The position numbers and the translations under genes were made by a program. Shown in pieces: positions 7,161 through 11,297 of a stretch of 11,297 nt of DNA. Location: NCBI GenBank assembly GCA_009783865.1, contig WRCR01000090.1, forward strand, positions 1 through 11,297, written 5' to 3'. Position 1 is the stretch's first letter. Each line of letters starts with the position of its first letter. The notes under the pieces were generated by a model. The model was not told where the DNA came from. It saw only the letters and a list, made by a program, of their open reading frames with translations, and searched no databases. This DNA comes from Planctomycetaceae bacterium (GTDB taxonomy: Bacteria; Planctomycetota; Planctomycetia; Pirellulales; Thermoguttaceae).

Positions 7161-8630
7161 TTATTCCGTCGGCTTGACCATCTTCCACGGGTCGAGAACT
7201 TCATCGAGTTTTTCCGGCGGCAGGACTTTCCATTCGAGACAAACTTCTCGCACCGTCTTGCCGGTTTTGAACGCTTCTTTGGCAACTTCCGCTGCCCTTT
7301 CGTAGCCGATGTGCGGATTGAGTGCCGTTGCCAGTGATAAACTTTTTTCGACTCCTTCGCGGCACTTTTCTTCGTTGGCTTCCAAACCGGCGAGGCACTT
7401 TTCGGTAAAAACCTCCAAAGCACTGGACAAAATCTTGACGCTTTCGATTGCCGTGTCCGCCATCACGGGCATCATGATATTGAGTTGAAACTGTCCGCCG
7501 GTCGCTCCGCAGAACGTCATCGTTTGGTCGTTGCCGATCACTCTCGCACAGGCTTGCATCAAGGCTTCGCAGAGCACCGGATTCACCTTGCTCGGCATGA
7601 TCGAACTCCCCGGCTGCAATTCAGGAATTTTTATTTCGTAAAACCCCGCACGCGGTCCACTGCCGAGCCAACGGATGCTGTTCGCGATATTAAAAATCGT
7701 TACGGCGGCGGATTTGATGAGTGAATGGGCAGAGACCAAATCATCGCGTTGAGCATTGGCGGCAATGTGATACATGGTTTCACGGATGTCCAGCCCCGGA
7801 ACACACGTTGCAAGTATTTCGGCAACTTTGTTTCCGAATTCTGCATGGGTATTCATACCTGTTCCTACTGCCGTTCCACCGATGGGAAGAAAAGCAAGAT
7901 GTTGTACCATTGCCGTCCACAAATCGCCACACGCATTGGCAACCATTCGAGCAAAACCATAAAACTCTTGCCCCAATGTTATGGGTGTGGCATCGGCAAG
8001 ATGTGTGCGTCCAATTTTGATGACGTTTTTCCATTCTTGGGTTTTGTCTTCAAGAACTTCATAAGCACTGGTTAAAATAGGATAAAGCCGATTGTTGATC
8101 TGTTGTAAAAGGGCAATGTTTATTGCCGTCGGAAAAATATCGTTGGTACTCTGCCCCATGTTGACGTGGTCGTTGGGGTGGATGGTGTTTAGCCGCCGCA
8201 CCCTGTGCGGCGCGGTGGGCGTTTCCTGCGCCTCGCAGGGCGAGGCGGCTAAACAAGGGGACGCGGCTATCTCATTCGCCCTTCTCGCAATCACCTCATT
8301 CGCATTCATATTCGTCGAAGTCCCGCTGCCCGACTGGTACACATCCACAGGAAACTGGTCATCGAACTTCCCTTCGGCGACTTCGAGACACGCCGCTAAG
8401 AGAGCATCAATTTGCTCATCGGTCAGTGGCGAGCGTCCCGACTGCAACAGCCCCAGTTCGGCATTTGCCTTTGCACAAGCCCATTTGACGAGACCGAGGG
8501 CGTGGATCAACTCCGGCGGCATAGTTCTTCCCGAAATAGGAAAATTCTCGACCGCCCGCTGCGTTTGCGCTCCGTAATAAGCGTCATCAGGAACCTGCAC
8601 CGCTCCCATTGTATCGTGTTCAATTCGCAT
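7161..8630 (-). CDS. fumC: Class II fumarate hydratase
   Basis: Converts fumarate and L-malate in the TCA cycle; the family forms cytosolic, iron-independent homotetramers. Visible hallmarks are SGTSTNMNANE (101-112), HPNDHVN (151-157), the catalytic-His stretch IGRTHLADATP with H209, and the fumarate lyase signature GSSIMPSKVNP (340-350). The start at 8630 begins the typical MRIEHDTMG and has AAGGG about 9 bases upstream; an earlier ATG at 8693 adds a basic tail not expected in the family. The 489 residues compare with about 467 in the E. coli enzyme. The excess lies in residues about 125-148, encoded by a palindromic insertion at 8186-8255, directly before the HPND loop. The frame and all signature residues are intact, so the enzyme may still work. 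It could head an operon with the two downstream genes, and it is divergent from the TPR lipoprotein gene. Confidence 0.95.
   Translation of the reverse strand: MRIEHDTMGAVQVPDDAYYGAQTQRAVENFPISGRTMPPELIHALGLVKWACAKANAELGLLQSGRSPLTDEQIDALLAACLEVAEGKFDDQFPVDVYQSGSGTSTNMNANEVIARRANEIAASPCLAASPCEAQETPTAPHRVRRLNTIHPNDHVNMGQSTNDIFPTAINIALLQQINNRLYPILTSAYEVLEDKTQEWKNVIKIGRTHLADATPITLGQEFYGFARMVANACGDLWTAMVQHLAFLPIGGTAVGTGMNTHAEFGNKVAEILATCVPGLDIRETMYHIAANAQRDDLVSAHSLIKSAAVTIFNIANSIRWLGSGPRAGFYEIKIPELQPGSSIMPSKVNPVLCEALMQACARVIGNDQTMTFCGATGGQFQLNIMMPVMADTAIESVKILSSALEVFTEKCLAGLEANEEKCREGVEKSLSLATALNPHIGYERAAEVAKEAFKTGKTVREVCLEWKVLPPEKLDEVLDPWKMVKPTE
8186..8255. mobile_element. REPIN/MITE-like palindromic element inside fumC
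   Basis: A 70-bp segment of about 70% GC, well above its surroundings. The ends TGTTTAGCCGCC (8186-8197) and GGCGGCTAAACA (8244-8255) are perfect 12-bp inverted repeats. Further pairing inside (8201-8207 with 8234-8240, and 8209-8215 with 8226-8232) makes one long hairpin. Each half also folds alone: CGCCGCA/TGCGGCG (8194-8212, 5-base loop) and GCCTCGC/GCGAGGC (8230-8246, 3-base loop). This double architecture, with a short TTTAG head next to each hairpin, is that of REPIN elements moved by RAYT transposases. It is read in frame as part of fumC. No target duplication is evident and no transposase is in the window. The structure is seen directly; mobility is inferred. Confidence 0.7.
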
Positions 8631-8676
8631 AATTTTGCCCTTGCAAGTTTCGGCGGAATTTATTATTCTCCGCACC
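8631..8676. promoter_or_regulatory. Divergent intergenic region with a short inverted repeat
   Basis: Only 46 bases separate the fumC and TPR-lipoprotein start codons, so the promoters must overlap each other or the coding regions. An imperfect dyad, GCGGA (8653-8657) and TCCGC (8669-8673) around an AT-rich centre, sits in the middle and could bind a shared regulator. No convincing -35/-10 pair was found on either strand. Confidence 0.2.
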
Positions 8677-9396
8677 ATGTACCGTCTTATCATTATTGGA
8701 ATTTGTTCCGTCTTGCTAACCGGCTGTTCCTTCAGCCGGAACAGCGAAGGACTGCGCTACTTTGAACAGCAGCGGTACGACCAGGCAATGACCTCTTTTC
8801 TGGCTGCCTTGCAGAGAGACCCGAACAACCCCGAAGTATATTATAATATAGCGGCGACTTATCATCAATCGGCAAGGGTTTCCGCCCAGACCGGCAATAC
8901 CGCCGTTGCAGTGCAGCAGTATGATGAAGCCGAAAAATACTACCGCCTTTGTTTAACGAAAAACCCGAATCATACTTCCGCATACCGCGGTTTGTCGGTG
9001 CTTTATCTCGAAAAGATGAATCCCGATGCGGCATTTCAACTTCTCATCAACTGGTCGAATGCCAATCCTGCCGCCTCCGAACCGAAAATCGAATTAGCCC
9101 GTATCTATCAAGAGTTCTCGCAGATTTGTTTGGCGCAGGGACGCAAAGATGTTGCCCGGACCTGTCTTGAAACAACCGTGAGAAAATTGCAGGAAGTCAT
9201 TGCAGTTGAACCCGCCAATTACCGTGCGCTGCGGGCTTTGGGTTATTTGCGGGAACAAGGCGGCGATATTCCCAACGCATTGGGCGATTATCGTCTCTCG
9301 CTTCAAGCGAATCCGAATCAGCAAGACCTTGCCGAGCATATCAAAAAACTGGAACAGAACCAAACGGTAATATCGGCAAATACATTTGCACCGTGA
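8677..9396 (+). CDS. TPR-repeat lipoprotein
   Basis: A 239-residue exported protein. The N-terminus MYRLIIIGICSVLLTGC is a short lipoprotein signal peptide with lipobox LTGC, so Cys17 should be lipidated and the mature protein anchored to a membrane. The rest is built of about five tetratricopeptide-type helix pairs (residues about 24-215), for example YFEQQRYDQAMTSFLAALQRDPNNPE and ALGDYRLSLQANPNQ. Two units carry longer linkers. TPR domains mediate protein-protein contacts; the partner is unknown, although an envelope-assembly role is plausible. The ATG at 8677 is chosen because it gives a perfect signal peptide; a TTG at 8635 in the same frame would put 14 unrelated residues ahead of it. 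No clear ribosome-binding site is visible. The gene is divergent from fumC and convergent with cysK, 20 bases apart. Confidence 0.85.
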   Translation: MYRLIIIGICSVLLTGCSFSRNSEGLRYFEQQRYDQAMTSFLAALQRDPNNPEVYYNIAATYHQSARVSAQTGNTAVAVQQYDEAEKYYRLCLTKNPNHTSAYRGLSVLYLEKMNPDAAFQLLINWSNANPAASEPKIELARIYQEFSQICLAQGRKDVARTCLETTVRKLQEVIAVEPANYRALRALGYLREQGGDIPNALGDYRLSLQANPNQQDLAEHIKKLEQNQTVISANTFAP

Positions 9397-9401
9397 TTAT
9401 T

Positions 9402-9419
9402 TAGCCGGTACTCCGGCTA
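9402..9419. terminator. Hairpin between the convergent TPR and cysK genes
   Basis: TAGCCGG and CCGGCTA form a perfect 7-bp stem with loop TACT, 5 bases after the TPR stop codon and including the cysK stop codon (9417-9419). The position between convergent genes fits a bidirectional terminator. Neither strand has a proper T-run, so it would be a weak intrinsic terminator or an mRNA 3'-end stabiliser. Confidence 0.45.
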
Positions 9420-10346
9420 CCCCTCAAACAACGGCGTTGACATATACCGTTCAGCGGTATCCGGCAGTATAACAACCAGCGTTTTGCCTTTGTTTTCCTC
9501 GCGTTTTGCCAGTTCGGCTGCCGCCCACAATGCCGCGCCTGAAGAAATGCCGAGCATAAGACCTTCGATAACTCCAAGTGAGCGGCTGGTTATAAAAGCG
9601 TCTTCATCTTTTACGGAAATAACTTCATCGTAAATTTTCGTGTCCAGCACATCAGGAATGAAGCCCGCTCCGATACCTTGTATCTTGTGCGGTCCCGGCG
9701 TGTTTTTCGATAACATCGGCGAACCGGCAGGTTCGACTGCAACGATTTTGATGTTCGGATTCTTCGATTTCAAAAATCCGCCCGCGCCGGTGATTGTACC
9801 GCCGGTGCCGACACCGCTGACGAAAATGTCAACATTACCGCCGGTGTCTTCCCAAATTTCGGGTCCCGTTGTCTTGCGGTGAATTTCGGGATTTGCCGGA
9901 TTAACAAACTGTCCGGGCATAACGGCATCCGGCGTTGCGTCAAGGAGTTCCTGTGCTTTGACGATAGCCCCTTTCATCCCTTCTGCGCCTTCGGTCAGAA
10001 TAACTTCTGCGCCGTATGCTTTGAGCAGGTTGCGGCGTTCAATGCTCATTGTATCGGGCATTGTCAGGATAACTTTATAGCCGCGTGCTGCGCCGACTGC
10101 TGCCAAACCGATACCGGTATTACCGCTGGTAGGTTCGATAATTGTTGCGCCGGGTTTCAGTTTTCCAGCCGCTTCTGCTTCATCCAGCATCGCAACGGCG
10201 ATGCGGTCTTTTATGCTTCCAGCCGGATTGAAATACTCCAATTTGCCGAGAATCGCTGCCTGCAAATCGTTTTGTTTTTCGTAATTAACGAGTTCCAGAA
10301 GCGGGGTCTTGCCGACGAGTTCGGTAATGGATTTGTACACAGTCAT
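9417..10346 (-). CDS. cysK: Cysteine synthase A (O-acetylserine sulfhydrylase)
   Basis: A PLP enzyme that makes L-cysteine from O-acetyl-L-serine and sulfide in the cytosol. The 309 residues match the usual CysK length. Hallmarks are the PLP-binding lysine K46 in NPAGSIKDR, the substrate loop TSGNTG (73-78), the phosphate-binding GTGGT (180-184) and GISSGAA (266-272), whose serine contacts the pyridine nitrogen. The N-terminus SITELVGKTPLLEL is typical. ATG 10346 is supported by GGAG 7 bases upstream (complement of 10354-10357). The related CysM or cystathionine beta-synthase are less likely, given the length, the lack of CBS domains and the canonical CysK sequence. The leader can form alternative hairpins (10372-10423), and the gene appears to be transcribed alone. 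Confidence 0.95.
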   Translation of the reverse strand: MTVYKSITELVGKTPLLELVNYEKQNDLQAAILGKLEYFNPAGSIKDRIAVAMLDEAEAAGKLKPGATIIEPTSGNTGIGLAAVGAARGYKVILTMPDTMSIERRNLLKAYGAEVILTEGAEGMKGAIVKAQELLDATPDAVMPGQFVNPANPEIHRKTTGPEIWEDTGGNVDIFVSGVGTGGTITGAGGFLKSKNPNIKIVAVEPAGSPMLSKNTPGPHKIQGIGAGFIPDVLDTKIYDEVISVKDEDAFITSRSLGVIEGLMLGISSGAALWAAAELAKREENKGKTLVVILPDTAERYMSTPLFEG

Positions 10347-10371
10347 TATTATTCTCCAAATTTGACGGGAA

Positions 10372-10423
10372 ATGTTTCTAAAGTAATTCCAAAATGTGCA
10401 GAAACATATCCGACTGGTATGTT
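10372..10423 (-). promoter_or_regulatory. Overlapping dyads in the cysK leader
   Basis: ATGTTTCT (10372-10379) and AGAAACAT (10400-10407) are a perfect 8-bp inverted repeat with a 20-base loop, ending 14 bases before the cysK ribosome-binding site. The upstream copy can pair instead with a second partner: AACATA (10403-10408) with TATGTT (10418-10423), 9-base loop. The two hairpins exclude each other, as in attenuation-type leaders, or the dyads could be operators. The stems are AT-rich and therefore weak. Confidence 0.3.
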
Positions 10424-10492
10424 ATAAGAAAGAACGGGAAATTCAAGAGGGCGGTAGATGGTAAATAAGAGCGGCGGGTGAACTATTACGAG

Positions 10493-10512
10493 CCGGCAGT
10501 GATAACTGCCGG
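10493..10512. terminator. Isolated strong hairpin
   Basis: CCGGCAGT and ACTGCCGG form a perfect 8-bp GC-rich stem with loop GATA. It stands alone between cysK and the orphan gene. It could end transcripts of the orphan gene coming from the right (186 bases past its stop) or be an RNA stability element. No run of T follows on the minus strand, so terminator function is uncertain. Confidence 0.35.
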
Positions 10513-10535
10513 TATTTCAAAAAATTTACCCCCTC

Positions 10536-10564
10536 TTGCATTTTTCGTTTCTATTCCGTAAAAT
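10536..10564 (+). promoter_or_regulatory. Possible plus-strand promoter in the intergenic region
   Basis: TTGCAT (10536-10541), a 17-base spacer and TAAAAT (10559-10564) resemble a sigma70 promoter, with a good -10 box and a poor -35 box. It would transcribe rightward from about 10571 into a stretch with no plus-strand gene, antisense to the orphan gene beyond 10699. In AT-rich DNA such a match can arise by chance. Confidence 0.25.
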
Positions 10565-10698
10565 AACGTTTGTAACAATTTATTTATCGCAAGTTTTTGG
10601 ACTGTGTGCTTCCAATACCACCCGTGCGGAGTTTCACTCTAAACGAAGGAAGCAGCGAAAAACAATACCCCGCAGCAATTCATCAGGATACAGTTCCA

Positions 10699-11109
10699 TT
10701 ACGTATTATTTATGACAAATTGAACAAGGTTGCTTATTATTTTATTTAATTCGCCATTTATCTTTTTTGTTTTTGTTTCAACTTCATTAGCTGTTTCGTC
10801 TATGGAAACTAAAAAATAGTAGGACTCTGTTTCTTGGAGTTCAAAAGATAGTCCGATGTGCGTCTTTGGAAAATGCCATTCAATTAAACACGCTCCGTCT
10901 TCTGTTTGTGCAGCGGATAGTGTCGAATAGTGGGGTAAAATTACATTTTTGTTTTTTAAACAACGCGCTAATTGGCTCAAAGCAGATAATGCTTGTTCTT
11001 TTACGCTTTCATTGTCTATACCCTCAATTATTTTTTTTATCTCTGAAAACATACCTAACGCAGTATCAGAAACTGTATAAGGATGCTTGGCAGAGAAACC
11101 TTCCAGCAT
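10699..11109 (-). CDS. Hypothetical protein, AT-rich orphan
   Basis: A 136-residue protein that I do not recognise. The first half looks helical (MFSEIKKIIEGIDNESVKEQALSALSQ, in part). The middle, LIEWHFPKTHIGLSFE, then YYFLVSID, suggests a small beta-sheet core, followed by a charged helix (TKKINGELNKIISNLVQFVINNT, in part). There is no signal peptide or membrane segment, so it is probably cytosolic. Coding DNA is visibly richer in A+T than the neighbouring genes, which hints at acquired or accessory origin. The start is doubtful: the ATG has only a poor AAGAA-type ribosome-binding site, and the same frame stays open about 60 codons further upstream without a standard start. Similar small proteins with an 'EW' beta core occur next to accessory loci, but I assign no function. 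Confidence 0.6.
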   Translation of the reverse strand: MLEGFSAKHPYTVSDTALGMFSEIKKIIEGIDNESVKEQALSALSQLARCLKNKNVILPHYSTLSAAQTEDGACLIEWHFPKTHIGLSFELQETESYYFLVSIDETANEVETKTKKINGELNKIISNLVQFVINNT

Positions 11110-11216
11110 TTCTTCACATATTGAAGGTTTTATTTGCGGAGCGGCAGTATATTCGATACTGCTTTTATTAGCGGCAATAGTAGTAGTTCTACTGTATGGA
11201 TTTTCCTTAACCCCTT

Positions 11217-11225
11217 TGATATAAT
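11217..11225 (+). promoter_or_regulatory. Extended -10 promoter of the gene leaving the window
   Basis: TGATATAAT combines the extended -10 TG motif with a perfect TATAAT (11220-11225). No good -35 box is found 16-18 bases upstream, which is acceptable for extended -10 promoters. Transcription would begin near 11232, about 40 bases before the ATG at 11273. Confidence 0.55.
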
Positions 11226-11272
11226 GGCCTTCCGCAGTCGAAAATTGGATTTTTCTTGCACGGAGGGCAACA

Positions 11273-11297
11273 ATGAGAAGACGTTACAATATTGCGA
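11273..11297 (+). CDS. Start of a gene running off the right edge
   Basis: Only eight codons are visible (MRRRYNIA). The start is convincing because GGAGGG (11262-11267), the best ribosome-binding site in the window, lies 5 bases before the ATG, and an extended -10 promoter is in place upstream. The basic N-terminus could precede a signal or membrane segment, but nothing can be said about function. It is divergent from the orphan gene at 10699-11109. Confidence 0.6.

Larger units (their letters stand above)
10347..10698. other. 352-base intergenic region upstream of cysK
   Basis: No convincing protein gene was found here. It holds the cysK ribosome-binding site (10354-10357), an AT-rich leader with overlapping dyads (10372-10423), a strong isolated hairpin (10493-10512) and a plus-strand promoter-like pair (10536-10564) facing away from cysK. 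A possible minus-strand cysK promoter is TTGAAT, 16 bases, TAACAT, reading leftward from about 10456, but the match is weak. The part at 10590-10698 contains short complementary segments (10607-10613 with 10648-10654) but no recognisable RNA family. Confidence 0.5.

Noticed and set aside
7072..7188. Longer N-terminus of the glycosyltransferase-methyltransferase from ATG 7188
   Set aside because: It would overlap fumC by 28 bases and add 39 residues without family resemblance; the GT2 fold begins right after M at 7071.
8092..8577. 161-codon plus-strand open frame across fumC
   Set aside because: It is the antisense shadow of fumC, whose signatures are complete; the translation has no recognisable domain or ribosome-binding site.
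8635..8676. TTG start for the TPR protein at 8635
   Set aside because: It places 14 unrelated residues before a complete lipoprotein signal peptide that begins at ATG 8677.
8631..8693. Longer fumC start at 8693
   Set aside because: It would overlap the TPR signal-peptide codons, and it adds a basic tail absent from class II fumarases; MRIEHDTMG at 8630 is the usual N-terminus.
9879..10427. 182-codon plus-strand open frame opposite cysK
   Set aside because: It is antisense to an unmistakable cysK; the Cys/Phe-rich translation is typical of a shadow frame.
10600..10680. Signal recognition particle RNA, suggested by GAAGGAAGCAGC at 10645-10656
   Set aside because: The 5' partner strand (TCAGGTCC-type) and the closing stem of the GGAA loop are missing, so the match to the SRP apical loop is probably chance.

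Overview
The window looks like a chromosomal segment of a moderate-GC member of the Planctomycetota. The best taxonomic clue is the gene fragment at the left edge. It ends with the H-X9-DG signature and the tail typical of DUF1559 pseudopilin-like proteins, a family hugely expanded in that phylum. Several genes lack a clear Shine-Dalgarno sequence, which is also common there. No rRNA, tRNA, CRISPR array, integrase or transposase gene was seen.

Layout. 1-252 (+) is the 3' end of a DUF1559 gene. A good sigma70-type promoter (268-296) then leads into a 3.4-kb gene (332-3697, +) for an inner-membrane-anchored AsmA/TamB-like envelope protein. This gene has no ATG, GTG or TTG where its ribosome-binding site points. 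Facing it on the minus strand are three genes in the order fumC (8630-7161), a glycosyltransferase-methyltransferase fusion (7071-5620) and a polytopic GT-C-like membrane protein (5617-3719). The last two are 2 nt apart and probably co-translated. Divergent from fumC is a TPR lipoprotein (8677-9396, +), which converges on cysK (10346-9417, -). The right end has a 352-base intergenic region, an AT-rich orphan gene (11109-10699, -), and a strong extended -10 promoter and ribosome-binding site starting a gene that leaves the window at 11273.

How the genes relate. Fumarase (TCA cycle) and cysteine synthase are housekeeping metabolism. The AsmA-like protein, the lipoprotein and the glycosyltransferase pair all point to the cell envelope: lipid transport, envelope scaffolding and lipid-linked glycan synthesis.

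The most striking observation is a 70-bp, GC-rich, doubly palindromic element (8186-8255) inserted in frame in fumC. It has REPIN-like architecture: two hairpins that are also inverted copies at the ends of one large hairpin. It adds about 20 residues just before the conserved HPND substrate-site loop. This resembles the in-gene palindromic elements of Rickettsia, but here in a planctomycete-type genome. Other points are the non-canonical start and four internal repeats in the AsmA-like protein, a palindrome filling the spacer of its promoter, and mutually exclusive hairpins in the cysK leader.
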